Assembly (NCBI RefSeq): GCF_030814835.1
Contig: NZ_JAUSVS010000002.1
Coordinates: 1 to 64,000, forward strand
DNA: 64,000 nucleotides
Direction of reading: 5' to 3'
From: Caulobacter ginsengisoli
GTDB taxonomy: Bacteria > Pseudomonadota > Alphaproteobacteria > Caulobacterales > Caulobacteraceae
A program made the position numbers and the translations under genes. Of this stretch, positions 34,925-48,048 are shown one piece after another. Every line of letters begins with the position of its first letter. The stretch's first letter is position 1. The notes under the pieces were generated by a model, which had not been told where the DNA came from, made no database searches, and was given only the letters and a program-made list of their open reading frames with translations.

Positions 34925-37846
34925 TCAGAGCAGCCAGCCGCCGCTGTCGAGGTGGACGTCGCCGCTGATCTTCATGCGGTAGTCGGCGCGGCCGTCGCCG
35001 TTGACGTCCAGCGACAGCACGGTGATCCCGGCGGCGAAGCTCAAGGTCATCTCCCCGGCCTGGTGGCTGAAATTGCCGACCAGATGGAAGGCCTGGTCGC
35101 CAGCCGTGTTGCTGTCGGCGTCGATGGCGGAGAGGTTCAGCCGGTCGCCCTGGCCGGTGATCAGGTCGTTGACCATGTCGACTTCGATGGCGCCGCTGGT
35201 CTGGATCGACTCCTGCCGAACCACGAAGGTGTCGGCTCCCGCCCCGCCGACCAGGATGTCGGAGCCGGCCCCGCCGATCAGGGTGTCGGCGCCGTTCAGG
35301 CCCTTCAGCACGTCGTCGCCGCCGCCCCCGTCGAGAGTGTTGTTCCCGGCGTTGCCGGTGACGCCGTTGGCCAGGCCGTTGCCGGTCCCGCCGATGTCGC
35401 CCACGCCGTCCAGCACCAGGTTCTCGATATTGGCCTCCAGGGTGAAGCTGGCCGTCGCCCGCACCAGGTCCGTGCCCTGGCCGCCCAGCTCGAACGTCGT
35501 GTCGAGGGCGTCGTCGACATAGTAGATGTCATCGCCCAGCCCGCCGGACAGGATGTCGGCCCCGGTCCCGCCGTCCAGCAGGTCGTTGCCCTCGCTGCCG
35601 TCCAGGCTGTCGGAGCCGCCCCCGCCGTTCAGCGTGTCGCCGCCGATGCCGCCAACCAGCGTATCGTTGTCGGCCCCGCCGTCGAGCACGTCATTGCCGC
35701 CGCCGCCGACCAGGGTGTCGGCGCCGGCGCCGCCGTCCAGCCGGTCGTTGTCGTTCTGGCCGTCCAGGCTGTCGTTCCCGTCGCCGCCGTAGAGCAGGTC
35801 GGCCCCGTCGCCGCCCAGCAGGGTGTCGGCCCCCAGCCCGCCCTTGATGACGTCCTCGCCGCCCTGGCCGTCGAGCCGGTTGTCGCCGCTGTTGCCGACC
35901 ATGGTGTTGGCCTGGCCGTTGCCGGTCCCATCGATGTTGGCCGAGCCGTCCAGCAGCAGCCGCTCGAGGTTGAGGCCTAGCGTCCAGCTGATCTGGGCGA
36001 CGACGACATCGTTACCCTCGCCGCCGGATTCGTTGATGGTGTCGCCCACATCATCGACGACATAGCTGTCATCGCCCGTCCCGCCCGCCATGGTGTCGAC
36101 ACCCATCCCGCCGTCCAGCCAGTCGCCTTCCGAGCCCCCCGAGAGGCTGTCGCCGCCCGCGCCGCCATAGAGGATGTCCTTGCCGACCCCGCCGGTCAGG
36201 CTGTCGGCGTCGTCGCCGCCATCGAGCGTGTCGTCTCCGGCGTCGCCGTTCAAGGTGTCGATGCCGCCCAGCCCGTTCAGGACATCGGCGCCGTCGCCGC
36301 CGGACAGGGTGTCGCTGGCGCCGCCGCCGTCCTGGGTGTCGGCGCCGGAACCGCCGGTGAAGCTGACGCTTCTGGAGTGGCCGTAGAGGATATAGGCCAC
36401 GCCCGAATCGGCGCCGTTGTAGTCGGCAAACGGGGCGCCGATGATCAGATCGTCATAGCCATCGCCATTGACATCGCCGGCCGAGGCCGCGGACCAGCCG
36501 CTCCGGTCGTTGGCCGCCACGCCGGCGAGCTTGAAGCCGCTGTCGCCGTCCAGGGTCGAGAGATCCAGGTTGGCGGAAAAGCCGCCGGACTTGCCGAACA
36601 CCAGATAGCTGGCCCCCGACTGCGAGCCGTGCGGGCTGGCGCGGGGCGCGCTGATGATCAGGTCGTCATAGCCGTCGCCGTCGAAGTCACCCGCCGAGGC
36701 CACGCTGAAACCGGCCCGGTCGCCGGCCGCCACGCCGCTGAGCCTGAAGCCGTTGGTTCCGTCCAAGGCCGCGAGGTTCAGATTGGCCGCGAAGCCGCCA
36801 GCCTTGCCGAACACCACGTAGGCGGCGCCGGAACTGTCGCCATGGGGGTCGGCCTGGAACGCCCCGATGATGATGTCGTCATAACCATCGCCATTGACGT
36901 CGCCGGCCGAGGCTACCGACTCGCCGCCGTTGTCGCCGGCGGCCACGCCGCTCAGCCTGAAACCGTTGTTCCCGTCCAGTGCCCCAAGGTCGATATTGGT
37001 CCCGAAACCGCCAGCCTTGCCGAAAACGACATAGCTGGCCCCCGAACTGCCGCCGTTGGGATCGGCCAGAATGGCTCCGATGATCAGGTCGCCGTAGCCG
37101 TCGCCGTTGACGTCGCCGGCCGAGGCCACGGAGAAACCGGCCACGTCGCCAGCGGCCGCGCCGCTGATCTGGAAGCCATTGACCCCGTTCAGGGCTGACA
37201 GGTCGAGGTCGGCGGCAAAGCCGCCAGCCTTGCCGAATACGACGTAGCTGACGCCGTTCGCCCCGGCGCCCTTGGCGCCGACGATCATGTCGTCGAAGCC
37301 GTCGTTGTTCACATCGCCCGCCGAGGCCACCGCGTAGCCGGCGTAGTCGTCCTCATTCCCGCCGTTCAGCCGAAAGCCGTCGGTCCCGTTCAGGCTCAGC
37401 AGATTGAGATTGGCCGAAAAGCCGCCGGCCTTTCCGAACACCACATAGGTCGTGCCGGCATAGTCGCCATACAGGTCGGCTCCGTAGGCGCCGACGATCA
37501 GGTCATCGTAGCCGTCGCCGTTGACGTCCCCCGCCGACGCGACCGACAGGCCGGTGTAGTCGAAGGCCCCGGCGCCGCTGAGCCGAAAGCCGTTGGTCCC
37601 GTTCAGCGACCCGAGATCCAGGTAGCTGGACAGGCTGCCGGCCCGGCCGAACACCACATAGGCGGCGCCCGTATTGCCGTTGGCCTGGATGGCGCCGATG
37701 ATGAAATCGTCGATGCCATCGCCGTTGACGTCCCCCGCCGAGGCGACGGAGATGCCCGCCTTGTCGCCGTTCCCGGCGCCGGCGACCACAGCGCCATCCC
37801 CGCCATACAGGTCGATGAGTTCGATGACCGCGTCGAATGCCGGCAT
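34925..37846 (-). CDS. FG-GAP beta-propeller / RTX secreted protein (paralogue 1)
   Basis: A 973-residue predicted type I secreted protein with no signal peptide. The N-terminal half has seven FG-GAP repeats of the form [17 protein letters not shown], each followed by a [10 protein letters not shown] strand, consistent with a seven-bladed integrin-alpha-like propeller with Ca-binding DxNxDGxxD loops. The second half carries GGxGxDxLx RTX nonapeptides broken by two ~50-residue modules (YVVDDVGDTINE..., YYVDDALDTTFE...). The C-terminus ([20 protein letters not shown] through DSGGWLL) is shared by all paralogues and is the probable secretion signal. Host adhesion, matrix or biofilm roles are inference. 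Confidence 0.88.
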   Translation of the reverse strand: MPAFDAVIELIDLYGGDGAVVAGAGNGDKAGISVASAGDVNGDGIDDFIIGAIQANGNTGAAYVVFGRAGSLSSYLDLGSLNGTNGFRLSGAGAFDYTGLSVASAGDVNGDGYDDLIVGAYGADLYGDYAGTTYVVFGKAGGFSANLNLLSLNGTDGFRLNGGNEDDYAGYAVASAGDVNNDGFDDMIVGAKGAGANGVSYVVFGKAGGFAADLDLSALNGVNGFQISGAAAGDVAGFSVASAGDVNGDGYGDLIIGAILADPNGGSSGASYVVFGKAGGFGTNIDLGALDGNNGFRLSGVAAGDNGGESVASAGDVNGDGYDDIIIGAFQADPHGDSSGAAYVVFGKAGGFAANLNLAALDGTNGFRLSGVAAGDRAGFSVASAGDFDGDGYDDLIISAPRASPHGSQSGASYLVFGKSGGFSANLDLSTLDGDSGFKLAGVAANDRSGWSAASAGDVNGDGYDDLIIGAPFADYNGADSGVAYILYGHSRSVSFTGGSGADTQDGGGASDTLSGGDGADVLNGLGGIDTLNGDAGDDTLDGGDDADSLTGGVGKDILYGGAGGDSLSGGSEGDWLDGGMGVDTMAGGTGDDSYVVDDVGDTINESGGEGNDVVVAQISWTLGLNLERLLLDGSANIDGTGNGQANTMVGNSGDNRLDGQGGEDVIKGGLGADTLLGGDGADLLYGGDGNDSLDGQNDNDRLDGGAGADTLVGGGGNDVLDGGADNDTLVGGIGGDTLNGGGGSDSLDGSEGNDLLDGGTGADILSGGLGDDIYYVDDALDTTFELGGQGTDLVRATASFTLEANIENLVLDGVGDIGGTGNGLANGVTGNAGNNTLDGGGGDDVLKGLNGADTLIGGAGSDILVGGAGADTFVVRQESIQTSGAIEVDMVNDLITGQGDRLNLSAIDADSNTAGDQAFHLVGNFSHQAGEMTLSFAAGITVLSLDVNGDGRADYRMKISGDVHLDSGGWLL

Positions 37847-37930
37847 GAGGCTCGCCCCCGCCAGGCTGGCCGATCCCCTGACCGCCTTCGAAAGCCTGGC
37901 GCGCCAAACCCACCAGCTTCGGCCGCTTTG

Positions 37931-37947
37931 CGGCAGTGTACTAAATC
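37931..37947 (-). promoter_or_regulatory. Recurrent upstream motif, paralogue 1
   Basis: The minus strand reads GATTTAGTACACTGCCG, ending 84 bases before the gene and beginning 101 bases before its ATG. It matches elements upstream of paralogues 6, 7 and 8 (core TTAGTCCACT followed by CCCGG or CGCGG). It is probably a promoter element or operator. Confidence 0.5.
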
Positions 37948-38017
37948 GGACCTATTCCGTGCGGGGCCGGGGTCCGGCGCCCGCAATGGGGAATTTGGGA
38001 CTCCCGCCGCGCCCATG

Positions 38018-38048
38018 AAAAACGCCCCGCAGGTTTCCCCACGGGGCG
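38018..38048 (-). terminator. Terminator downstream of paralogue 2 (copy of the fadJ terminator)
   Basis: CGCCCCGC at 38023-38030 pairs with ACGGGGCG at 38041-38048 (one mismatch), followed on the minus strand by TTTTT. It is a diverged copy of the fadJ terminator at 41758-41786 and lies just beyond the fadJ-like fragment. The remaining bases between 37847 and 38225 hold no other gene. Confidence 0.7.
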
Positions 38049-38072
38049 CTGATCTTGGACTACGGCCGGCGC

Positions 38073-38218
38073 CTACTTCATGTCCTGGAAGCGCTTGCCC
38101 TCGGCCGCCATCTTCTCCAACAGCGCGGACGGCTTGAAGAAGTCGCCCATCTGCGACTGGTAGTGCTTCAGCCGCTCGACCACCTTGGCCAGGCCCACGC
38201 GATAGACCGGCCAGCCGT
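38073..38218 (-). pseudogene. Fragment of the fadJ 3' end
   Basis: On the minus strand this encodes WPVYR-VGLAKVVERL through SALLEKMAAEGKRFQDMK and a stop, nearly identical to the last ~58 residues of the fadJ product encoded at 41825. Nine residues (GGPMFYGDT) are missing in frame. The match ends abruptly a few bases before the stop codon of paralogue 2. There is no start, so it is a non-coding duplicate, evidence of a recombination event that placed paralogue 2 beside a copied fadJ tail. Confidence 0.88.
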
Positions 38219-38225
38219 CGCGCCC

Positions 38226-41200
38226 TCAGAGCAGCCACCCGCCGCTGTCGAGATGCACGTCGCCGCTGATCTTCATCCGGTAGTCGGCCAGGCCGTCGCC
38301 ATTGACGTCCAGCTGCAGTGTGGTGATCCCGCCGGCGAAGCTGAGGGTCATCTCGCCGGCCTGGTGACTGAAACTTCCGACCAGGTGGAAGGCGTCGTCG
38401 CCCCCGGTCGAACTGTCGGCGTCGATGGCCGAGAGGTCCAGTCTGTCGCCCTGCCCGGCGAGCAGGTCGTTGACCGTGTCGATCTCGATCGGGCCGCTGA
38501 CGTGGATCGACTCCTGGCGGATGACGAAGGTATCGGCTCCGGCGCCGCCGACCATGATGTCGGACCCTGTCCCGCCGATCAGGAAATCGTCGCCGTTCAT
38601 GCCCTTGAGCACGTCGTCCCCGGCCAGGCCGTCCAGCATGTTGGCGCCGGCGTTGCCGGTCATGGCGTTGATCGCACTGGTGCCGGTCCCGTCGATATTC
38701 CCCACGCCCTCCAGCACCAGGTTCTCGATGTTGGCCGCCAGGGTGACGCTGGCCGTGGCGCGGACGGTGTCGCTCCCCTGGCCGGAGGCCTCGACCGTCG
38801 TGTCGCCGGCGTCATCGACATAGAAGGTATCGTCACCCAGGCCGCCGGTCATCGCGTCGGCCCCAACGCCGCCATCCAACACGTCATTGCCGTCGCCGCC
38901 GCTGAGCGTATCGATGCCGGTCCCGCCGTTCAGCTGGTCATTGCCGGTCCCGCCGGCCAGCGTGTCGTTGTCGGCCCCGCCGTCCATGATGTCATTGCCG
39001 ACGGCGCCGATCAGGCTGTCGTCGCCAAGCCCGCCGTCCAGCCGGTCGTTGCCGTCGCCGCCGTCCAGGCTGTCATTGCCGTCCTGGCCCAGCAGCTGGT
39101 CTGCCCCGATGCCGCCGAGCACGGTGTCGATCCCGGCCCCGGCCTTGATCAGGTCATCGCCATCGCCACCGTCCAGCAGGTTGGCCCCGACATTGCCGAC
39201 GATCTGGTTGGCGACGCTGTTGCCGGTCCCGTTGATGTCGCCCGCGCCGTCCAGGACCAGGGTCTCGAAGTTGGCGGCTAGGGTCCAGGTCACCGAGGCG
39301 CGGACCGTGTCGGCCCCCTCGCCACCTGCCTCGATGGCGGTGTCGCTGGCGCTGTCGACCACATAGACATCGTCGCCCGCGCCACCCGACATGGTGTCGG
39401 CGCCGATGCCGCCGTCCAGCCAGTCGCCCTCCGAACCGCCGGCCAGCGTGTCGGCGCCCGTCTCGCCGTAGAGGATGTCCTTGCCCGCCCCGCCGACCAG
39501 GCTGTCGATACCGTTGCCCGCGTGGATGACGTCATCGCCGCCGCCGCCGTTCAGCGTGTTGTCGCCCGCGTTGCCATTGATGGCGTTGGCCGAGCCGTTG
39601 CCCGTCCCGTTGATGTCGCCGGCGCCGGTGAGGCCCAGGGCGTCCAGATTCGCCCCCAGCGTCCAACTGATGCTGGAAATGACGGTGTCATAGCCTTCGC
39701 CGCTCGCTTCCCCCGTCGTGTCGCCGGCGTTGTCGACATAGAAGGCGTCGTCACCGGTCCCGCCGGTCATGGCGTCCACGCCCGCGCCGCCATTGAGGAT
39801 GTCATCGCCGTCGCCGCCATCCAGCGTGTCGATGCCGGCCTGGCCGTACAGCGTATCGGCCCCGCCACCCCCTGACAGCGTGTCGGCGCCGCTGTCGCCG
39901 TTCTGCGTATCGGCCGAGCCATCGCCGGTGAAGGTCACCGTTGCCGCCGCCGTCGTCGCGTGTCCGAAGATGATGTAGGCCGAGCCCGCGTTGGCGCCGC
40001 CAAAAAGAGGATCGCTGTTAGGCGCCCCGATGATCACATCATCGAAGCCGTCATGGTTCACATCGCCAGCCGAGGCCACCGAAAAACCGGTGTTGTCGCC
40101 TGCCGCGACACCGTTGACCTTGAAACCGTCGTGGCCGTTGAGACCGGACAGGTTGATATTGGCCGCGTAGCCGCCGGCCTTGCCGAAAACGATATAGGTC
40201 GAGCCGGACAGCGTGCCGTTGGGACTGGCGCGGCTGGCGCCGATGATCAGGTCGCCGTAGCCGTCGCCATTCACGTCGCCCGCCGAGGCGACGGAGTAGC
40301 CGGCCAGGTCACCGCCCGCTCCGCCGGTGAGCCTGAAGCCGGTGGTTCCGTCCAGCGTCGACAGGTCGAGGTTGGCGGCGAAGCCACCGGCCTTGCCGAA
40401 CACCACGTAGGCGGCGCCGGTCCCTGTGCCGTTCGGCGCGAGCGGCGCGCCGATGATCACATCGTCATAGCCGTCGGCGTTGATGTCGCCGGCCGAGGCC
40501 AGGGTAAAGCCGGTGACCTCATTGTGCGTCACCCCGCTGAGCTTGAAGCCGTTGGTCCCGTCCAGGGCCGAGACGTCCAGGTTGGCCGCGAACCCGCCGG
40601 CCCCCAAGCCTCCCGCATGGCCGAACACGACATAGCCAGCGCCGGAGTCGAGGCCGTGCGGATCTGCCCGGTAGGCGCCGACGAGGAGATCGCCATAGCC
40701 ATCGCCGTTGATGTCGCCGGCCGCCGCCACGGAGCGCCCGGCAAAGTCCGAAGCCGTCGTGCCGCTCAGCTTGAAACCGTTGGTTCCGTCCAACGTCGAA
40801 AGGTCCAGATTGGCCCCGAACCCGCCGGCCCCCAAGCCTCCCGCATGGCCGAACACGACATAGCTGGTCCCGGAATCCAGGCCATGCGGGTCGGCGTTCT
40901 TCGCGCCGAGGATCAGGTCATCATAGCCGTCGCCATTGATGTCGCCGGCCGAGGCCACCGCGCGTCCCGCGTAGTCATTGACCGCCACGCCGCTCAGCAT
41001 GAAGCCGTTGATTCCGTTCAGGGCGGACACGTCCAGATTGGCGGCAAAGGCGCCGGCATGGCCGAACAGCACATAACCGGCCCCGGCATTGGACACGCCA
41101 TTGGCATCGGCATTGGGCGCGCCGATGATCACATCGCCATAGCCATCGCCGTTGATATCGCCGGCCGAAGCCACGGACGTACCGGCCGCGTCGCCAAGCC

Positions 41201-41489
41201 CCACGCCGCTAAGCTTGAAGCCGTTGGTCCCGTTCAGCGCCGTGAGGTCGGTGTATTGCGGGGGGCCCCCGCCCGTGCCGAACACCACATAGGCGGCGCC
41301 GCTGTTACCAACGTAGTTGGCGTCGGCGGTCCTGGCGCCGATGATGAAGTCCTCGAAGCCGTCGCCATTGACGTCACCCGCCGAAGCGACAGACCACCCC
41401 GCCTGGTCGCCAGGCTGGATGCCTTGGATGAAGGACCCGGTCGCGCTGTCCATGGTGAGAATGTCGATGACCGGTGCGAAATCCGCCAT
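38226..41489 (-). CDS. FG-GAP beta-propeller / RTX secreted protein (paralogue 2)
   Basis: A 1087-residue protein, the largest of the family. It has seven FG-GAP repeats (first [17 protein letters not shown], last [17 protein letters not shown]), then RTX repeats with three ~50-residue modules ([36 protein letters not shown]). The C-terminal secretion region runs from [20 protein letters not shown] to DSGGWLL. Blades 3 and 4 share an extra [10 protein letters not shown] insertion with almost identical DNA, pointing to recent duplication of a blade. There is no signal peptide. It lies between a fadJ fragment and an RTX remnant. Confidence 0.88.
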   Translation of the reverse strand: MADFAPVIDILTMDSATGSFIQGIQPGDQAGWSVASAGDVNGDGFEDFIIGARTADANYVGNSGAAYVVFGTGGGPPQYTDLTALNGTNGFKLSGVGLGDAAGTSVASAGDINGDGYGDVIIGAPNADANGVSNAGAGYVLFGHAGAFAANLDVSALNGINGFMLSGVAVNDYAGRAVASAGDINGDGYDDLILGAKNADPHGLDSGTSYVVFGHAGGLGAGGFGANLDLSTLDGTNGFKLSGTTASDFAGRSVAAAGDINGDGYGDLLVGAYRADPHGLDSGAGYVVFGHAGGLGAGGFAANLDVSALDGTNGFKLSGVTHNEVTGFTLASAGDINADGYDDVIIGAPLAPNGTGTGAAYVVFGKAGGFAANLDLSTLDGTTGFRLTGGAGGDLAGYSVASAGDVNGDGYGDLIIGASRASPNGTLSGSTYIVFGKAGGYAANINLSGLNGHDGFKVNGVAAGDNTGFSVASAGDVNHDGFDDVIIGAPNSDPLFGGANAGSAYIIFGHATTAAATVTFTGDGSADTQNGDSGADTLSGGGGADTLYGQAGIDTLDGGDGDDILNGGAGVDAMTGGTGDDAFYVDNAGDTTGEASGEGYDTVISSISWTLGANLDALGLTGAGDINGTGNGSANAINGNAGDNTLNGGGGDDVIHAGNGIDSLVGGAGKDILYGETGADTLAGGSEGDWLDGGIGADTMSGGAGDDVYVVDSASDTAIEAGGEGADTVRASVTWTLAANFETLVLDGAGDINGTGNSVANQIVGNVGANLLDGGDGDDLIKAGAGIDTVLGGIGADQLLGQDGNDSLDGGDGNDRLDGGLGDDSLIGAVGNDIMDGGADNDTLAGGTGNDQLNGGTGIDTLSGGDGNDVLDGGVGADAMTGGLGDDTFYVDDAGDTTVEASGQGSDTVRATASVTLAANIENLVLEGVGNIDGTGTSAINAMTGNAGANMLDGLAGDDVLKGMNGDDFLIGGTGSDIMVGGAGADTFVIRQESIHVSGPIEIDTVNDLLAGQGDRLDLSAIDADSSTGGDDAFHLVGSFSHQAGEMTLSFAGGITTLQLDVNGDGLADYRMKISGDVHLDSGGWLL

Positions 41490-41573
41490 GCCGAAAACCC
41501 CGTCGCTGCAACGCGCGACTCCGGCATAAGGCGGCGGAAGATCGGGTGTCGAGGAATTGAGCGAAAGTAAGAA

Positions 41574-41591
41574 CGGGCGTTTTAGTTTATC
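41574..41591 (-). promoter_or_regulatory. Possible divergent copy of the recurrent upstream motif, paralogue 2
   Basis: The minus strand reads GATAAACTAAAACGCCCG. It starts 102 bases before the ATG, the same distance as the motif of paralogue 1 (101), and matches it at about half of the positions. It is weaker than the other copies and is listed mainly because of its position. Confidence 0.3.
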
Positions 41592-41690
41592 GGCGATTCA
41601 CCCTGCCCAATATCGGCTGCCTGATATTTTATATCGCGCCGCGCACTTGTCTTTCGTCTCTGCCACAACTGGCGGTGACGGGGCGCTCAC

Positions 41691-41757
41691 CCGTCGCTAT
41701 CGAGATGTGCCTCGCCACTGATCTTCATGCGTAGTCAGCGACGTTGCCATTGACGCC
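41691..41757 (-). pseudogene. Degenerate remnant of an RTX paralogue 3' end
   Basis: The plus strand from CCGTCGCTATCGAGATGTGC onward aligns with the 3' end of paralogue 2 (CCGCCGCTGTCGAGATGCAC) over about 67 bases, with substitutions and small indels that break the frame. It abuts the fadJ terminator. It shows that a further RTX gene, or its tail, once ended here. The rest of 41490-41690 shows no gene. Confidence 0.8.
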
Positions 41758-41786
41758 AAACGCCCCGCGGGTTTCCCTGCGGGGCG
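41758..41786 (-). terminator. Rho-independent terminator of fadJ
   Basis: CGCCCCGC (41761-41768) and GCGGGGCG (41779-41786) form a perfect 8-bp stem, followed on the minus strand by TTT. It is located 39 bases after the fadJ stop codon. Confidence 0.75.
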
Positions 41787-41824
41787 TAGATCTCAGATTC
41801 AGCCAAGACCGCCTGGCGTGAGCC

Positions 41825-43891
<2,067 letters not shown>

Positions 43892-43912
43892 GGCGCCTCG
43901 CCCCTATCGTTG

Positions 43913-43924
43913 AAACACTTGTTT
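43913..43924. promoter_or_regulatory. Possible operator between divergent fad genes
   Basis: AAACACTTGTTT contains the palindromic arms AAACA/TGTTT in the 93-base region that must hold both promoters. Size and placement would suit a TetR or GntR-type fatty-acid regulator. No regulator gene is adjacent, so this is only a candidate. Confidence 0.25.
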
Positions 43925-43984
43925 GAGCGCACCCTGCATAACTGGACCGCAGAGTCCAGCCAAGGTCAGGGTTGGGAGGCGATA

Positions 43985-45196
43985 ATGGACCTGGATTTCC
44001 TGCCGGAACACGGTGAATTCCGCGCCGAGGTGCGCGCCTGGATCGAGGCCAACTATCCGGCCGAGACCCGCCGCAAGCAGGAAGCCGGCGAGACCCTGGG
44101 CAAGGAAGACATCCTGGCCTGGCACCGCAAGCTGCACGAAAAGGGCTGGCTGGCCCCGTCCTGGCCGCTGGAGCATGGCGGCACGACCTGGGACCCGGTC
44201 CGCAAATACATCTTCTCCGAGGAGCTGGCCCGGGCCAACACCACCCAGACCGCCTTTGGCATCGGCATGATCGGCCCGGTGATCTTCACCTTCGGCACGC
44301 CCGAGCAGAAGGCCAGGTTCATGCCCGGCACGCGTAGCGGCGACATCTGGTGGTGCCAGGGCTACAGCGAGCCGGGCGCCGGCTCCGACCTCGCGGGCCT
44401 CTCGACCAAGGCCGAGCGCTTCACCGGAGACGACGGCAAGGAATACTATCTGGTCAACGGCCAGAAGACCTGGACCACCCAGGGCCAGCACGCCGACTGG
44501 GGCTTCTTCCTGGTCCGCACCGATCCGACGGCCAAGAAGCAGGAGGGCATCACCTTCCTGCTCATCGACATGAAGACCCCCGGCATTTCGGTCCGTCCGA
44601 TCAAGACCGTCGATGGCGGCTACGAGATCAACGACGTCTTCCTGGAAAACGTGAAGGTCCCGGTCGAGAACCGCATCCACGAGGAGAACAAGGGCTGGTC
44701 GGTGGCCAAGTTCCTGCTGGGCCATGAGCGCACCGGCATCGCCGGCGTCGCCCGCTCCAAGCGCGGCATCGAGCGGCTGCGTGAGATCGCCGCCACTGCC
44801 TCGAGCGACGACGGAACCAGCCTGATCGAGGACGCCGACTTCCGCCGCCGCATCGTCGAGCTGGAGATCGACCTCACCGCCCTGGAATACACCGAGCTGC
44901 GCACCCTGGCCGGCGAGGCGCACGGCAAGGGCCCCGGCCCCGAGGCCTCGCTGCTGAAGATCAAGGGCACCGAGGTCGGCCAGCGCCTGACCGAACTGAC
45001 CCTGGAAGCGGCCGGCCATTTCGGCGAACCCTTCTACCGCGAGTTCCCCCCGGCCGGCGACAACGCCCTGCCGATCGGCAACGGCTGGGACGTCAAGGCG
45101 GCGCCGGTCTATTTCAACACCCGCAAGACCTCGATCTTCGGCGGCTCGAACGAGATCCAGCGCAACATCATCGCCAAGGCGGTTCTGGGGCTCTAG
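43985..45196 (+). CDS. Acyl-CoA dehydrogenase
   Basis: A 403-residue flavoenzyme carrying out the first step of beta-oxidation. WWCQGYSEPGAGSDLAGL is the FAD/substrate-binding signature, LVNGQKTWTTQGQHADW the central beta-domain, and FGGSNEIQRNIIAKAVLGL the C-terminal family signature. The open frame extends far upstream antisense to fadJ, but GGGAGG precedes the ATG at 43985 and the conserved MDLDFLPEH start lies there. With the divergent fadJ product it supplies three consecutive reactions of fatty acyl degradation. Confidence 0.94.
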   Translation: MDLDFLPEHGEFRAEVRAWIEANYPAETRRKQEAGETLGKEDILAWHRKLHEKGWLAPSWPLEHGGTTWDPVRKYIFSEELARANTTQTAFGIGMIGPVIFTFGTPEQKARFMPGTRSGDIWWCQGYSEPGAGSDLAGLSTKAERFTGDDGKEYYLVNGQKTWTTQGQHADWGFFLVRTDPTAKKQEGITFLLIDMKTPGISVRPIKTVDGGYEINDVFLENVKVPVENRIHEENKGWSVAKFLLGHERTGIAGVARSKRGIERLREIAATASSDDGTSLIEDADFRRRIVELEIDLTALEYTELRTLAGEAHGKGPGPEASLLKIKGTEVGQRLTELTLEAAGHFGEPFYREFPPAGDNALPIGNGWDVKAAPVYFNTRKTSIFGGSNEIQRNIIAKAVLGL

Positions 45197-45296
45197 GCGG
45201 TCGGGGCGCCCCCGACGTCGATCTCGACCTGACCTCGCATCTGCCGCTAGTCTGCTGACTTTCGGCGCGGACAGTTGAGCCGCGAGGGGGGACTTC

Positions 45297-48044
45297 ATGG
45301 CGATCATCACGGTAGCGGTCAGCACCCTGACTGGCGTCAACGGCTTCGCCGTCCCCGGGACGGGCGGCGAGCATGCCGGCGTTTCGGTGTCGTCGGCCGG
45401 CGACGTCAATGGCGATGGCTATGACGACTTCGTGGTGGGCGCGCCCTATGGCGCCGCGCACGGGACCAACACCGGCGCGGTCTATGTGGTGTTCGGCGGC
45501 CCCGGCGGCTTTCCCGCCAGCTTCAGCCTGGGGTCCCTGAACGGGGTTAACGGCTTCAAGCTGACCGGCTCGGCAATGCGTGACTGGGCGGGACGAGCCG
45601 TATCCGCGGCTGGCGACGTCAATGGAGACGGCTTCGACGACCTGATCGTCAGCCGGGCGGGTAGTGGCGGCGGGGCCTGGGTGGTGTTCGGCCATGCCGG
45701 CGCCTTCGCCGCCAACTTCGATCTTTCCGGCATCGACGGAACCAACGGCTTCCTGATCGCCGATTCAATCCGTCGCCTGGGAACCTACGCCGCCGCGGCC
45801 GGCGACATCAACGGCGACGGCTTCGGCGACGTGATTCTGGACGCCAGCGGATCCAGCCCCGGCGTGGTGGTGTTTGGCCACGGCGGCGCCTTCGCATCCA
45901 GCCTGGACGCGGCGGCCCTCAGCGGGATCGACGGCTTCCGGATGACCGTCAACCTCGGGGCGAATATCGGCCAGGCCTCAGTGGCCACGGCCGACATCAA
46001 CCAGGACGGCTTCGACGACATCCTGGTCGGCGCGCCCAATCAGAGCGGGACCAGCTTCGTCTATCTCCTCTACGGCGCGGCGAACGCGCCCAACAACGTC
46101 GTGGACCTCACGGGCCTCGCCGGCGGGAGCGGCGTGATCATTCGCGGCCTGACGACCGGCGACCGTCTGGGGGAGTCGGTCGCCGCGGCCGACCTGAATG
46201 GCGATGGCTATCAGGATCTGATCCTGGGCGCTGGCTACGCGGCCTCAGTCAACGGGTCCGAGACGGGCGCGGTCTATGTCGTCTACGGCAAGGCCGGCGG
46301 CTTCACCTCGGACATCGACCTCTCGGCCCTGGACGGGACCAATGGCTTCAGGATCAGCGGCGCCGCCTTCCGCGACAAGGCAGGATGGTCGGTGGCCGCC
46401 GCCGGTGACGTCAACGGCGACGGCTTCCAGGACATCGTTATCGGGGCCCGGGCAGCCGACCCCCACGGGACCTATTCCGGCTCGGCCTATGTGATCTATG
46501 GCAACGAGGACGGCTTTCCGGCCGACCTGAACCTGGCCGCGCCGGCGACCGGCTTTGGTCTCCGTATCGACGGGGCCCTTGCCAACGACGAGCTGGGCTT
46601 TTCGGTTTCGTCCGCGGGCGACCTCAACCACGACGGCTATGACGACTTGGTTATCGGCGCCCGCTCAGCACATTTCGGCGGCACAGCGCAGGGCGCCGCC
46701 TATGTCCTCTTCGGCCGACCGCAGGGCGGACCTGTGGCCGGTGTGACTTCGTCGGGCTCCCCGATCAACGACTCCCTGATCGGCGGGGGCGGCCTGGACA
46801 ATCTCGGCGGCGGTGAGGGCGGCGACTTCCTCTATGGGCTGGCCGGCAAGGACATCCTGGATGGCGGCAACGGCGACGACTGGCTGGATGGCGGCGCCGG
46901 CGCCGACCGGATGACGGGCGGCGCGGGCAACGACGTCTATTTCGTCGACAGCAACCTGGACGTGGTGATCGAGGCGCCGGGCGGGGGAGCCGACTTCGTG
47001 CGGTCCAGCCGCAGCTGGACGCTGGGCGACAATGTCGAGAACCTGGCCCTGACCGGCTCGGCCGGCCTCAACGGGACCGGCAACACCCTCAACAACTACA
47101 TCCTGGGCAACAGCGGCGCCAACCGGCTGGACGGGGCGGAAGGCAACGACACCCTCAACGGCGACCTGGGCGACGATGACCTGCTGGGCGGGCTGGGCAA
47201 CGACATCCTGCATGGCGACTGGGGCGCCGATCAGCTGGACGGCGGGACCGGCAACGACAAGCTGTTCGGCGAGGACGACAACGACCAGCTCCACGGCGGC
47301 GAGGGCGCCGACCAGTTGAGCGGCGGCGTCGGCAACGACGCGCTCGACGGCGGGGCGGGCAACGACAGCCTGGACGGCGGGACCGGCGCCGACGCGATGG
47401 CCGGGGGCCTGGGCAACGATATCTACTTCGTCGACGACCAGAACGACCAGACCACCGAGGCGGCGGGCGAGGGCGTCGATATCGTCCGCGCCGCCATCGG
47501 CTGGGTCCTGGGCGGTGAGATCGAGCAGCTCGAGCTGCAGGGCCCGGCCGACTTGTCGGGGACCGGCAACGGGCTCGCCAACCGCCTAACCGGCAATGAC
47601 GGGGCCAATGCGCTGAGCGGCCTGGCGGGTGTCGACACCATCCTCGGCGGCGGCAACGCCGACACCATCACCGGCGGGACGGGTAACGACCTGATGACCG
47701 GCGGGTCGGGAGCGGACACCTTCAGAGTGCTGGCCGAGAGCGTCTATTCCAGCAAGGCGCCGGCCGGCCGGACCCTGGAGATCGATTTCGTCTACGACCT
47801 GAACAAGGTCGAAGGCGACAGGCTCGACCTCGCGGCCATTGACGCCAATACCGGCACCGCAGCCGACGACGCCTTTCATCTGGTCGGCGCCTTCGGCAAG
47901 CACGCCGGCGAGATGACCCTGGCCTATACGACCTCGACCAACATCACCCTGCTGTCGCTCGACGTGGATGGCGACGGCAAGGCCGACTACCGGATGAAGA
48001 TCAGCGGCAACGTCACCGGCGACAGCGGCGGCTGGATCCTCTAG
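45297..48044 (+). CDS. FG-GAP beta-propeller / RTX secreted protein (paralogue 3)
   Basis: A 915-residue protein, the shortest complete copy and the most diverged. Seven FG-GAP repeats are present, several with altered loops ([34 protein letters not shown]). The RTX part contains two ~50-residue modules ([24 protein letters not shown]). Its C-terminal region differs from the others ([20 protein letters not shown]) but keeps the same end, DSGGWIL. It follows the acyl-CoA dehydrogenase by 100 bases and has its own GAGGGGGG ribosome site. No signal peptide; type I export is inferred. Confidence 0.87.
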   Translation: MAIITVAVSTLTGVNGFAVPGTGGEHAGVSVSSAGDVNGDGYDDFVVGAPYGAAHGTNTGAVYVVFGGPGGFPASFSLGSLNGVNGFKLTGSAMRDWAGRAVSAAGDVNGDGFDDLIVSRAGSGGGAWVVFGHAGAFAANFDLSGIDGTNGFLIADSIRRLGTYAAAAGDINGDGFGDVILDASGSSPGVVVFGHGGAFASSLDAAALSGIDGFRMTVNLGANIGQASVATADINQDGFDDILVGAPNQSGTSFVYLLYGAANAPNNVVDLTGLAGGSGVIIRGLTTGDRLGESVAAADLNGDGYQDLILGAGYAASVNGSETGAVYVVYGKAGGFTSDIDLSALDGTNGFRISGAAFRDKAGWSVAAAGDVNGDGFQDIVIGARAADPHGTYSGSAYVIYGNEDGFPADLNLAAPATGFGLRIDGALANDELGFSVSSAGDLNHDGYDDLVIGARSAHFGGTAQGAAYVLFGRPQGGPVAGVTSSGSPINDSLIGGGGLDNLGGGEGGDFLYGLAGKDILDGGNGDDWLDGGAGADRMTGGAGNDVYFVDSNLDVVIEAPGGGADFVRSSRSWTLGDNVENLALTGSAGLNGTGNTLNNYILGNSGANRLDGAEGNDTLNGDLGDDDLLGGLGNDILHGDWGADQLDGGTGNDKLFGEDDNDQLHGGEGADQLSGGVGNDALDGGAGNDSLDGGTGADAMAGGLGNDIYFVDDQNDQTTEAAGEGVDIVRAAIGWVLGGEIEQLELQGPADLSGTGNGLANRLTGNDGANALSGLAGVDTILGGGNADTITGGTGNDLMTGGSGADTFRVLAESVYSSKAPAGRTLEIDFVYDLNKVEGDRLDLAAIDANTGTAADDAFHLVGAFGKHAGEMTLAYTTSTNITLLSLDVDGDGKADYRMKISGNVTGDSGGWIL

Positions 48045-48048
48045 GCGG

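Noticed and set aside
35000-37800. CRISPR-like regular repeats in the RTX/FG-GAP genes
   Set aside because: The periodic units are in-frame protein repeats of variable spacing, not identical 24-40 base repeats with unique spacers.
45200-45216. Short GTCGGGG/CCCCGAC hairpin after the acyl-CoA dehydrogenase
   Set aside because: Seven pairs without a T tract is expected by chance at this base composition.
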